NCBI GenBank assembly: GCA_002724505.1
Contig: PBOV01000164.1
Span: forward strand, 1 to 7,784
DNA: 7,784 nucleotides
Source of the DNA: Rhodospirillaceae bacterium
Lineage (GTDB): Bacteria; Pseudomonadota; Alphaproteobacteria; MPNO01; UBA2964
Direction: 5' to 3'
Below, one piece after another: positions 1 through 7,186 of the stretch. The number at the start of each line of letters is the position of its first letter. The first letter of the stretch is position 1. Under the pieces are notes generated by a model. That model ran no database searches and had not been told where the DNA came from. It was given only the letters and a program-made list of their open reading frames with translations. A program made the position numbers and the translations under genes.

Positions 1-1182
1 ACGGCTATTAAGGCTGCGGAGCGTGGCGCGTTTGAGTATCTTCCAAAACCCTTCGATTTAGACGAATTGACCTCCATTGTTGATAGGGCCATTAAAGAAT
101 CCAAGCCGGAAGATATAGATTCTGAAAAATTAAAGTTTTCTTCTGAGGAGAAACTTCCCTTGATTGGAAGATCTCCTGCAATGCAAGAAATTTACAGAAT
201 AGTTGCCCGCCTAACGACGTCAGACCTTACTGTAATGATTACAGGGGAGTCTGGTACTGGGAAAGAACTAGTTGCTCGTGCGCTTCATGAATATGGAAAA
301 AGAAAGGATAGGGCCTTTATCGCATTGAATATGGCAGCCACTCCGAGGGAGTTAATTGAGAGTGAGTTATTCGGACATGAGAAAGGGGCTTTTACAGGTG
401 CTGTAACGGCCGGCATGGGTAGGTTTAAACAAGCACAGCATGGAACCCTTTTTTTGGATGAAATTGGGGATATGCCTTTTGATTCTCAGACCCGGTTGCT
501 GCGCGTTCTACAAGAAGGAGAATTCACCTCCGTCGGTGGAAGGAAAGCTGTAAAAGCGGACGTGCGCATAATTGCGGCTACTAATCGTGATTTAAAGAGT
601 TTGATCGAAAAAGGTCAGTTTCGTGAAGATCTTTATTATAGACTTAATGTGGTGCCATTGCGTTTGCCTCCTCTTCGGGAACGCAAGGAAGATATTCGAG
701 ATTTGGTTCTGCACTTTCTTAAATCTGTGGGAAAGGAAGAAGGGTCTATTAAGTCCATTGATGTTGGGGGAATGCAACTGCTCCAAAATCATAATTGGCC
801 AGGAAATGTTCGGGAGCTTGAAAACTTAGTGCATCGCGTGGCTGCTTTATACACAGATCACGTAATTACTAGCAATATAATTGGCGTTGAGCTCGATCAG
901 GGAAGGTCAGAATCCCTTGAAGAAGATTTAGAGGAAGAAAATTTGGGTTTGGCAGTCCAAAAACATTTGTCTCGCTATTTTGATGCGCACCGCGGAGAGT
1001 TGCCGTCGCCGGGGCTTTATGAACGCGTTCTTAAAGAATTGGAAAAACCACTAATTACACTTTCACTTGTGGCAGCTAGGGGAAACCAAATTAAAACCGC
1101 AAAAATGTTGGGCATGAATAGGAATACGCTAAGAAAAAAAATTAAAGAGCTCAACATAGATGTTATACGAGGAACACATTAA
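1..1182 (+). CDS. ntrC: Nitrogen regulation response regulator NtrC, 3' part (5' end outside window)
   Basis: Sigma54-dependent transcriptional activator of nitrogen-limitation genes, acting in the cytosol and phosphorylated by NtrB. The frame is open from base 1, so this is the last 393 residues of a protein usually near 470-480. About 85-90 residues of the receiver, with its phospho-Asp, lie outside. What remains starts with the receiver's end, including the switch Lys in LPKPF (residue 16). The AAA+ domain follows: Walker A GESGTGKE (82-89), an intact GAFTGA sigma54-contact loop (129-134), Walker B LFLDE (D153, E154) and the two arginine-finger positions in FREDLYYRL (R218, R224). A long acidic linker leads to [10 protein letters not shown] and a C-terminal Fis-type helix-turn-helix (about 352-387, [14 protein letters not shown]). 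That linker and tail are the alphaproteobacterial NtrC pattern and favour NtrC over other enhancer-binding proteins. The TTG at 67 is only an internal codon. ntrY follows after 44 bp on the same strand. Confidence 0.95.
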   Translation, partial: TAIKAAERGAFEYLPKPFDLDELTSIVDRAIKESKPEDIDSEKLKFSSEEKLPLIGRSPAMQEIYRIVARLTTSDLTVMITGESGTGKELVARALHEYGKRKDRAFIALNMAATPRELIESELFGHEKGAFTGAVTAGMGRFKQAQHGTLFLDEIGDMPFDSQTRLLRVLQEGEFTSVGGRKAVKADVRIIAATNRDLKSLIEKGQFREDLYYRLNVVPLRLPPLRERKEDIRDLVLHFLKSVGKEEGSIKSIDVGGMQLLQNHNWPGNVRELENLVHRVAALYTDHVITSNIIGVELDQGRSESLEEDLEEENLGLAVQKHLSRYFDAHRGELPSPGLYERVLKELEKPLITLSLVAARGNQIKTAKMLGMNRNTLRKKIKELNIDVIRGTH

Positions 1183-1189
1183 AGTGTTC
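1172..1189. repeat. 6-bp inverted repeat across the ntrC stop codon
   Basis: Perfect dyad GAACAC-N6-GTGTTC, with the TAA of ntrC (1180-1182) in the spacer. The stem is short and no T-run follows, so it does not look like an intrinsic terminator. It could be an operator for a dimeric regulator, a weak RNA hairpin between ntrC and ntrY, or chance. The repeat is directly visible; any role is inference. Confidence 0.3.
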
Positions 1190-1215
1190 TCTTGCCTACA
1201 GACAAAGTTTTCAGC

Positions 1216-1221
1216 GGAGAG
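1216..1221 (+). promoter_or_regulatory. Ribosome binding site of ntrY
   Basis: GGAGAG lies 5 bases before the ATG at 1227. It is a moderate Shine-Dalgarno match and supports that start. Confidence 0.65.
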
Positions 1222-1226
1222 CCGAG

Positions 1227-3461
1227 ATGTCCGTTGAAGGTGCTGTTAATAATGGAAAACCCGGTACCCGGTTTTATAAATGGGCAGGACGTATTGCGCT
1301 GGGTCGAAAGTTGGTAATTGCGTTAATTGTTGCGGCCCTGGGTATGGCGGCCTTGACTTATGCTGTATTGAGCGGCTGGGCTTCATTCGGCATGAGTGAG
1401 ATGAATATTAGGCGTATCCTTATTCTTCTCAACATAGATTTAGTTCTTTTTTTAATTCTCGGGGCTATCGTAGCACGTCGTTTAGTGCAGTTGTGGATGG
1501 AAAGACGACGGGGCGCTGTTGGCTCACGTATTCACACTCGGTTAGTTGTCATGTTCAGCTTGGTTGCTGTAACACCCACAATTATAGTGGCGGTTTCATC
1601 CGCAGTGTTTTTTAGCCTTGGTGTCCAAAGTTGGTTTAGTGATCGGGTTAGGACAGCCCTTTCAGAATCCAATGCGGTAGCGCAAGCTTATTTAAAAGAA
1701 CATCAGCAAAGCATCCGTGGAGATATTTTGGCGATGGCGCGTGATGTCACGCGTTTTGCGGCCGTTGCAGCTAATGACAAAAAACGGTTTCAGCGTTTTG
1801 TGGCCACTCAAGGTAGTATAAGGGCTTTGAGCGAAGCATTAGTTTTCGACTCTAGTGGGAATAAGTTAGCGCGTTGGAGTGAAATTGGGATTTCTTTATT
1901 TGACGAACCTATTCCAATTTGGGTTCTAGAGCGTGCTCGGCGAGGAGAAACTGTTATCCTTAAAGCGGAGGGAGTAGACCGAGTCCGAGCTCTAGTGAAA
2001 TTAGAATCTCACGTTGATCTGTTTTTATATGTTAGCCGCTTTATTGATCACCGGGTTTTAGGACACATTGATCGTACGCAATCTGCGGTCCGTGAATACG
2101 AAGAATTAGAAGGTGAGCGATGGAGTATCGAAGTTACCTTCGCGATGGTCTTTATAGTTGTTGCTCTGTTATTGCTTTTGTCAGCAATATGGGTCGGGTT
2201 AACCTTTGCTACCCGACTTGCTCGCCCCATTAGTGAACTTGTGAACGCTACTGAAAAAGTTCGTGCTGGGGATTTGACAGTGAGAGTTGACGAGGGAACG
2301 GAAACCGATGAGGTCGGCACCTTAAGTCGAGCTTTTAATAGAATGGCTGAACAATTGAATGTTCAGACTGATCACTTAGTCGAAGCAAATAGACAGCTTG
2401 ACGACCGTCGGCATTTTATGGAGACGGTTCTTGCCGGCGTTTCATCTGGAGTTATAGGACTCGATGGAAATGGTAGGATTAATGTTGTTAATAATGCTGC
2501 TTCAAGCCTTTTTAATACAAGAAATGACATTGCGATCGGTAAGGGTTTAAATGAGCTCATTCCAGAGAGCGCAGATTTGTTAGCTCAGGTTCTTTCTGAT
2601 TCATCTCAGTCCGTTAACGGTCAAATAATTTTGAGTAACGGGGGCAATAGACAGACTATTTTAGTTCGAATTTCTCCTCAGGAAGGAGAAGGGCTTGAAA
2701 AAGATTATGTTGTAACCTTTGATGACATTACCGAGCTTTTAACGGCACAAAGAAAGGCTGCATGGTCTGATGTAGCTCGAAGAATTGCGCACGAAATAAA
2801 AAATCCGTTGACGCCAATACAGTTAGCGGCTGAACGGCTCCGCCGTAAATATCAGTTAGAAATTACTTCTGATAAAGAATCCTTTATAAATTGTACAGAT
2901 ACGATAATTCGTCAGGTGGGGGATATAGGTCAACTTGTTGATGAATTTTCAGCATTTGCGAGAATGCCAGCACCAGTATTGAAGAACGAAAATATTATTA
3001 AAATTTGCCGCCATTCGTTAGTGTTGTTTGAAAATGCTCACCGTTCAATCTCCTTTAAATTTAAATTTGATGTTGACCAGATAAATTTGCGTTGTGACGT
3101 TCGTCAAATAGGCCAAGCTTTGACTAACTTACTTCAGAATGCCGTGGATTCTGTCGAGGAAGCAAAAAAGAAACACAATTTGACTAGCTATCAAGGTGAA
3201 ATCGAGATCCGGGTAAACTTAGAAAATGAAAAATTGATTGTTAATGTTAGTGACAACGGTACAGGACTTCCAACTGGTGATGAAAGGGATCGAATCACTG
3301 AGCCCTATGTTACAACCAGAGAAAAAGGTACAGGTTTAGGCCTAGCTATTGTACGGAAAATTATGGAAGATCACGGAGGAGAATTGGTTTTAGAAGATCT
3401 TCCTGAGGGAGGTGCAGTTATTAGCTTAATCTTTACTTTAGAAAAAATCGCTGGTCATTGA
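1227..3461 (+). CDS. ntrY: Membrane sensor histidine kinase NtrY
   Basis: Sensor kinase that phosphorylates NtrX; family members respond to nitrogen status and, in some alphaproteobacteria, to redox or oxygen cues. The 744 residues are normal for NtrY. Hydrophobic segments at about 28-50, 62-82 and 104-132 are followed by an extracytoplasmic region (about 133-302) and a fourth membrane helix (303-326). Next come a HAMP linker starting at RLARPISELV (about 327-380), a PAS domain (about 395-505), and a HisKA domain with H-box AHEIKNPLTP (phospho-acceptor His522). The HATPase_c domain has its N-box around N634 and N638, a G1 box DNGTGLP (676-682) and a G2 box GTGLGLAIV (701-709). All catalytic motifs are intact. 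The start at 1227 has a Shine-Dalgarno match and leaves a hydrophilic leader before the first membrane helix. ntrX begins 45 bp after the stop, so the pair is probably co-transcribed. Confidence 0.96.
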   Translation: MSVEGAVNNGKPGTRFYKWAGRIALGRKLVIALIVAALGMAALTYAVLSGWASFGMSEMNIRRILILLNIDLVLFLILGAIVARRLVQLWMERRRGAVGSRIHTRLVVMFSLVAVTPTIIVAVSSAVFFSLGVQSWFSDRVRTALSESNAVAQAYLKEHQQSIRGDILAMARDVTRFAAVAANDKKRFQRFVATQGSIRALSEALVFDSSGNKLARWSEIGISLFDEPIPIWVLERARRGETVILKAEGVDRVRALVKLESHVDLFLYVSRFIDHRVLGHIDRTQSAVREYEELEGERWSIEVTFAMVFIVVALLLLLSAIWVGLTFATRLARPISELVNATEKVRAGDLTVRVDEGTETDEVGTLSRAFNRMAEQLNVQTDHLVEANRQLDDRRHFMETVLAGVSSGVIGLDGNGRINVVNNAASSLFNTRNDIAIGKGLNELIPESADLLAQVLSDSSQSVNGQIILSNGGNRQTILVRISPQEGEGLEKDYVVTFDDITELLTAQRKAAWSDVARRIAHEIKNPLTPIQLAAERLRRKYQLEITSDKESFINCTDTIIRQVGDIGQLVDEFSAFARMPAPVLKNENIIKICRHSLVLFENAHRSISFKFKFDVDQINLRCDVRQIGQALTNLLQNAVDSVEEAKKKHNLTSYQGEIEIRVNLENEKLIVNVSDNGTGLPTGDERDRITEPYVTTREKGTGLGLAIVRKIMEDHGGELVLEDLPEGGAVISLIFTLEKIAGH

Positions 3462-3468
3462 GATGTTT

Positions 3469-3507
3469 TTTTCGACAAAAACAAACATTTCATTTCGGGG
3501 TCGAAAA
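3469..3507 (+). promoter_or_regulatory. Inverted repeat that could fold over the ntrX start codon
   Basis: TTTTCGAC (3469-3476) and GTCGAAAA (3500-3507) are perfect 8-base complements separated by 23 bases. The right arm ends on the A of the ntrX ATG. The likely ribosome binding site GGGG (3497-3500) lies at the loop-stem border. If formed in the mRNA, the stem would partly hide the start site. It could equally be a DNA dyad bound by a regulator such as NtrX itself. A T-run (3466-3472) lies at its left edge, not its right, so it is not an intrinsic terminator on this strand. Confidence 0.4.
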
Positions 3508-4907
3508 TGACGTCTAATATTCTTGTTGTCGACGATGAAGACGATATTAGACGTTTGATTGGAGAAATCCTACGCGACGAGGGTTTTAACTGTCGTGAAG
3601 CAGATGGCAGCGAGGCTGCGATTAAGGAATTGGCAATCCAAAAGCCGGATTTAATTATCTTGGATATTTGGTTGCAGACCAGTGGTATGGATGGTCTCGC
3701 TCTATTAGAAGTCATTAAAGAAGACAGCCCGGATTTACCGGTTATTATGATCAGTGGTCACGCTGATATAGAAACTGCTGTAAATGCAATAAAGATAGGG
3801 GCATATGATTTTATTGAAAAACCATTTGAGGCTGAGCGTCTCTTGTTGATGGCAGGGCGTGCCATTGATGCGGCTCGTCTACGTAAGGAGAATGAAGAGT
3901 TAAGACGCAGGGTTGGTCAAGATGTCCCTTTAATTGGTGTTTCTAATTCAATCGCACAATTAAAAAGTTCTATCCAGCGGGTCGCCCCGACGGAGAGTCG
4001 AGTATTAATTTCCGGTCCACCGGGCGTGGGTAAAGAGGTTGTTGCCAGATTATTACATGCCGCTTCTAACAGAGCAGATGGCCCGCTTATTGTTTTGAAT
4101 TGTGCCATTATGGCACCAGAGCGAATGGAAGTAGAGCTATTCGGTTCTGAAAATAATGACCGCGGTGGTGTTGTTCCCGGAATTTTTGAGAAAGCCCATG
4201 GGGGCACCATTTTGCTTGATGAGGTCGCCGATATGCCTCTTGAAACGCAGAGTAAGATATTAAGAGTTCTTCAGGAACAAAGTTTTTCTCGGGTTGGTGG
4301 AGGGGAAGCAATTGAGGTTAATGTACGAGTGATTGCGATTACCAACCGAGATTTGCAAGTTGAGATGGTCAATGGAAATTTTCGAGAGGACCTTTATTAT
4401 CGTTTATGTGTGGTACCCATTATTGTTCCGGCGTTAAAGTCTCGGCCTGAAGACATCCCAGGTTTAATCGACTACTTTATGGAGATGGCCGCAACTTCGG
4501 CAGGCTTGCCAAGGAGGGAGATTGGAAACGAAGCTATGGCATGCTTGCAAAGCTATGATTGGCCAGGAAATTTGCGTCAATTGAGAAATGTTGTGGATTG
4601 GATGTTGATTATGGTGGGAGGAAATAATTCAGAACCTATTTCTGCTGATTCTTTGCCCCCGGATATTGCGTCAGAGACGCCAACATCGATGCGCTGGAAA
4701 GAAGGAGGTGAGATCATGACTCTTTCTTTGAGGGCCGCTCGGGAGCTTTTTGAAAAGCAATATTTGAAAGCACAGGTTTTACGATTTGGGGGAAGTGTTT
4801 CCAAGACAGCGCAGTTCGTCGGTATGGAAAGGTCTGCTTTGCATAGAAAATTAAAGGCGCTGGGTATTACCGAGGACGAACGCATAGAAGAACTCCGCGT
4901 CCTTTAG
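3507..4907 (+). CDS. ntrX: Nitrogen regulation response regulator NtrX (no GAFTGA motif)
   Basis: Cytosolic response regulator partnered with NtrY, 466 residues, usual length. The receiver (1-120) has the acidic pair D9/D10, phospho-acceptor D53, S83 and K105 in IEKPF. The AAA+ domain keeps Walker A GPPGVGKE (170-177), Walker B ILLDE (D238, E239) and both arginine-finger positions in FREDLYYRL (R293, R299). The loop after ELFG, where NtrC upstream has GAFTGA, reads SENNDRGGVVPG here and is three residues shorter than in that NtrC. The sigma54-contact motif is therefore gone. This is known for several alphaproteobacterial NtrX proteins, and some are reported to work with sigma70-type polymerase. 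A Fis-type helix-turn-helix closes the protein (about 410-452, MERSALHRKLKALGI). The ATG at 3507 puts ILVVDDE at the usual receiver position, with GGGG six bases upstream. An unusually strong internal ribosome-binding sequence precedes Met404. trkA starts 26 bp downstream. Confidence 0.95.
   Translation: MTSNILVVDDEDDIRRLIGEILRDEGFNCREADGSEAAIKELAIQKPDLIILDIWLQTSGMDGLALLEVIKEDSPDLPVIMISGHADIETAVNAIKIGAYDFIEKPFEAERLLLMAGRAIDAARLRKENEELRRRVGQDVPLIGVSNSIAQLKSSIQRVAPTESRVLISGPPGVGKEVVARLLHAASNRADGPLIVLNCAIMAPERMEVELFGSENNDRGGVVPGIFEKAHGGTILLDEVADMPLETQSKILRVLQEQSFSRVGGGEAIEVNVRVIAITNRDLQVEMVNGNFREDLYYRLCVVPIIVPALKSRPEDIPGLIDYFMEMAATSAGLPRREIGNEAMACLQSYDWPGNLRQLRNVVDWMLIMVGGNNSEPISADSLPPDIASETPTSMRWKEGGEIMTLSLRAARELFEKQYLKAQVLRFGGSVSKTAQFVGMERSALHRKLKALGITEDERIEELRVL
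4702..4711 (+). promoter_or_regulatory. Perfect Shine-Dalgarno sequence inside ntrX
   Basis: AAGGAGGTGA is complementary over all ten bases to the canonical 16S rRNA 3' end. It is followed after 4 bases by an ATG (4716) in the ntrX frame; measured from the GGAGG core (4704-4708) the spacing is 7 bases. No gene start in this window has a comparable site: ntrY has GGAGAG, ntrX has GGGG, and trkA and the transaminase have no clear one. The codons spell KEGGE, so protein constraint alone may explain it. Confidence 0.5.
4716..4907 (+). other. Possible internal translation product: free NtrX DNA-binding domain (63 aa)
   Basis: An in-frame ATG at codon 404 of ntrX, preceded by the perfect Shine-Dalgarno sequence, would yield a 63-residue protein. 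It would contain only the C-terminal helical segment and Fis-type helix-turn-helix of NtrX. Such a product could compete with full-length NtrX for its sites or act like a small Fis-type protein. This is inference from the start signals. The same residues are certainly translated as part of NtrX, and independent initiation is unproven. Confidence 0.3.
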
Positions 4908-4933
4908 GCCTTGTTGAAAGAGACGAGTAAGTT

Positions 4934-6310
4934 ATGAAAATAATTGTAAGCGGTGCTGGACAGGTTGGCTTTCATATTGCCCAGCAATTGTCAGCGGAAC
5001 AAAATGATGTTGTTGTGATCGATCAGTCACCCGAACTTATTCGCCGGGTAGGAGATTCTCTAGACGTTCAGGCGTTTGTTGGTTTTGGATCTCATCCGGA
5101 CGTACTCGAGAGGGCGGGGGCAGCAAATGCTGATATGATTATTGCTGTCACATATGCAGACGAAGTGAACATGATAGCCTGCCAAGTAGCCCACTCCTTA
5201 TTTAAAGTTCCGATGAAAATTGCACGTGTAAGAGATCAAAGTTACAGGGACCCGATTTGGGCCGATTTGTTTAGTCGAGACAATATGCCTATTGATGTAA
5301 TTATCTCCCCTGAGATGGAAGTTGCGAAGGCTATTTCTCGGAGACTTCAAATTCCAGGCGCTTTTGAGTCAATCTCTTTGGTTGATGGAATGGTAAAAAT
5401 GATGGGGGTCCGTTGTAATGCCGATTGCCCAGTAATTAATACGCCCTTAAGACAACTAACAGGGCTTTTCCCAGACCTAAATATTGTAGTTGTGGCGATT
5501 TCGAGGGATGGAGCCGGTCAAGTCCCTTCAGCTGATGATCAGTTATTAGAAGGGGACGATGTTTATTTTGTAGCAGACACAGAGCACGTTGCGCGGGCAA
5601 TGGCAGTATTTGGCCATGAGGAAAGAATTGCTCGACGAGTAATTATCGCTGGAGGTGGACACATTGGCGCCTTCCTGGGAGAAATTATTGAATCGGAACA
5701 TAAAGGTGTTTCCGCACGAATAATTGAAACCGACACTGATCGTGCTCACCAGGTGGCTGATACCCTTGAAGGAATTGTTGTTATTAACGGTGACGTTATT
5801 GATCCAGAAATCCTTGACGAGGTTGGAGTAGAAGAAAGCGAAGCAATCATTGCTGTAACAAATGACGATGAAACAAATATTTTGGCGTCACTGTTAGCTA
5901 AGCGGTTTGGTACGGAACGGGCGATAACTCTTATAAATAATACAACTTACTCCCCATTGATCACTTCGTTAGGAATAGATGTTGTCGTCAGTCCACGTGC
6001 GATAACTGTTTCAACGATACTTCAGCATGTTAGGCGTGGGCGTATCAAAGCGGTACACTCCCTGTTAGATGGTTTTGGTGAGGTCATAGAAACAGAAATT
6101 TTAGAGACATCAGGGCTGACGGGCAAAAGAATTGATGAGGCAGACTTGCCGGTAGGTGTTTTACTAGGCGGCATTGTAAGAAATGGACAGGTTATTATTC
6201 CAAGAGCAAGTACAGTTCTTAGAGTTCATGATAGGGTTGTTCTATTTGCCGAAGCAAAATCTATCAAAGCCATTGAGAACCTTTTTAGCGTACGCTTAGA
6301 ATTTTTCTGA
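4934..6310 (+). CDS. trkA: Trk system potassium uptake regulatory subunit TrkA
   Basis: Peripheral, cytosolic NAD(H)-binding subunit that gates the TrkH/TrkG potassium channel. At 458 residues it is full length for two tandem RCK units. Unit 1 opens with beta-strand MKIIVSG, the dinucleotide loop GAGQVG (7-12) and an acidic residue at the end of the second strand (D30). Its RCK_C part covers about 140-220. Unit 2 repeats the pattern with VIIAGGGHIG (loop 240-245) and E265, and ends in an RCK_C at about 375-455. Both glycine loops are intact. The ATG at 4934 places the Rossmann strand at the N-terminus as in the family; its ribosome binding site is weak (purine-rich AAAGAGACGAG at 4917-4926). 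No TrkH is visible here, so the membrane partner must be elsewhere. It follows ntrX by 26 bp, a linkage common in alphaproteobacteria. Confidence 0.96.
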   Translation: MKIIVSGAGQVGFHIAQQLSAEQNDVVVIDQSPELIRRVGDSLDVQAFVGFGSHPDVLERAGAANADMIIAVTYADEVNMIACQVAHSLFKVPMKIARVRDQSYRDPIWADLFSRDNMPIDVIISPEMEVAKAISRRLQIPGAFESISLVDGMVKMMGVRCNADCPVINTPLRQLTGLFPDLNIVVVAISRDGAGQVPSADDQLLEGDDVYFVADTEHVARAMAVFGHEERIARRVIIAGGGHIGAFLGEIIESEHKGVSARIIETDTDRAHQVADTLEGIVVINGDVIDPEILDEVGVEESEAIIAVTNDDETNILASLLAKRFGTERAITLINNTTYSPLITSLGIDVVVSPRAITVSTILQHVRRGRIKAVHSLLDGFGEVIETEILETSGLTGKRIDEADLPVGVLLGGIVRNGQVIIPRASTVLRVHDRVVLFAEAKSIKAIENLFSVRLEFF

Positions 6311-6319
6311 TTGTCAAAC

Positions 6320-7186
6320 ATGTCGAGTGGTATTGCTTTTGTAAACGGGCGTTACGTCTTCAAAAAGGAGGCCATGGTTAATGTTGAGGATCGTGGTTAC
6401 CAGTTTGCAGATGGCGTTTATGAAGTTATTGCTGTTTCTAATTCTCGTTTGATTGATTTAGATGCACATTTAGATCGACTTTCTCGATCCCTGGCTGAGC
6501 TCGAAATTGCTTGGCCTCTCAAACGGCGCGTTTTAGTTTTGATTTTCTCAAAGCTTATAAAACGAAATAATTTAAAAGATGGAAATATCTATCTTCAAAT
6601 ATCTCGTGGGGTAGCAAATCGAAATCATAGTTTTCCTAAAACTAGGGTACGTCCCTCCCTTGTTATAACTGTCAGCAAATTTGGTCGGCCTTCCGATAAG
6701 AAATTTAGAGAGGGTGTTAAGGTTGTCACAATGCAGGAAAACCGCTGGAGCCGGCCAGATATTAAATCTATTGCCTTATTACCTAACGTCTTAGCTAAAG
6801 AATTTGCCTATAAAAAAGATTCATTTGAAACCTGGTTCCTTGATGTAGACCAAACCATCACCGAAGGATCTTCTACTAATGCTTGGATTGTCCACCCTAA
6901 AGGAGAGATAGTAACGCGCGAGCTTGGAACTAAAATTCTGGGAGGAATTACTAGAGCAAGGATGGTAGAGCTAGCCCGCTCAGCGGGGATGTTTGTAACT
7001 GAGAAGCCTTTTTCTCTTCAGGATGCTCTGTCTGCTGAAGAGGCATTTATTACCAGTACTACATCGCTTGTAATGCCGGTAATAGAAATAGATGGGAAAA
7101 CGATTGGTTCAGGAAGGCCAGGACCAGTAGCCTTAAAGTTGAAAAAATTATATGAGGAATTTTGCATTAAAGGCGGGGTTAAATGA
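6320..7186 (+). CDS. dat: D-amino-acid transaminase (fold-type IV PLP aminotransferase)
   Basis: Interconverts D-alanine plus 2-oxoglutarate with pyruvate plus D-glutamate in the cytosol, supplying or recycling D-amino acids for peptidoglycan. The 288 residues match the usual size. Seen, numbered from the ATG at 6320: DRGYQFADGVYEVI near the N-terminus (Tyr34 in the active-site position), the RNH triad (R101, H103) matching the Arg/His carboxylate-binding pair of Bacillus D-amino-acid aminotransferase, the PLP lysine in LPNVLAK (K160), TEGSS with the cofactor-binding Glu (E182), and ITSTTS with PVIEIDG near the C-terminus. The RxH pair and ITSTTS argue for this over branched-chain aminotransferase (IlvE) or aminodeoxychorismate lyase (PabC). 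The start is uncertain: ATG 6320 is preferred, but TTG 6311, right after the trkA stop, adds only three residues. Neither has a clear ribosome binding site, so translational coupling to trkA is likely. The downstream gene overlaps its stop. Confidence 0.88.
   Translation: MSSGIAFVNGRYVFKKEAMVNVEDRGYQFADGVYEVIAVSNSRLIDLDAHLDRLSRSLAELEIAWPLKRRVLVLIFSKLIKRNNLKDGNIYLQISRGVANRNHSFPKTRVRPSLVITVSKFGRPSDKKFREGVKVVTMQENRWSRPDIKSIALLPNVLAKEFAYKKDSFETWFLDVDQTITEGSSTNAWIVHPKGEIVTRELGTKILGGITRARMVELARSAGMFVTEKPFSLQDALSAEEAFITSTTSLVMPVIEIDGKTIGSGRPGPVALKLKKLYEEFCIKGGVK

Noticed and set aside
67..69. TTG as the start of a short regulator lacking a receiver
   Set aside because: The frame is open from base 1 and encodes the end of a receiver domain including LPKPF, so the gene simply starts before the window.
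3054..3068. AT-only alternating tract TTTAAATTTAAATTT, possibly a regulatory or replication-linked element
   Set aside because: It is five in-frame codons (Phe-Lys-Phe-Lys-Phe, NtrY residues 610-614) fitting a beta strand of the kinase domain, with no matching neighbours or CtrA-type spacing.
3374..3386. GGAGGAGAATTG inside ntrY as an internal start
   Set aside because: The in-frame TTG would give only about 25 residues from the end of the ATPase domain, and the sequence encodes the conserved HGGEL motif.
3441..3472. T-run after the ntrY stop as a possible rho-independent terminator
   Set aside because: No stable GC-rich stem lies immediately before the seven Ts. The nearby inverted repeat begins within the T-run and extends downstream of it.
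3917..4311. Antisense open frames opposite ntrX, and similar ones opposite ntrC, ntrY and trkA
   Set aside because: They have no recognisable domains and lie fully within well-supported genes, as expected from codon composition.
4511..4524. Second strong Shine-Dalgarno-like AAGGAGGG inside ntrX before a TTG
   Set aside because: The TTG is out of the ntrX frame and opens only about 19 codons before a stop.
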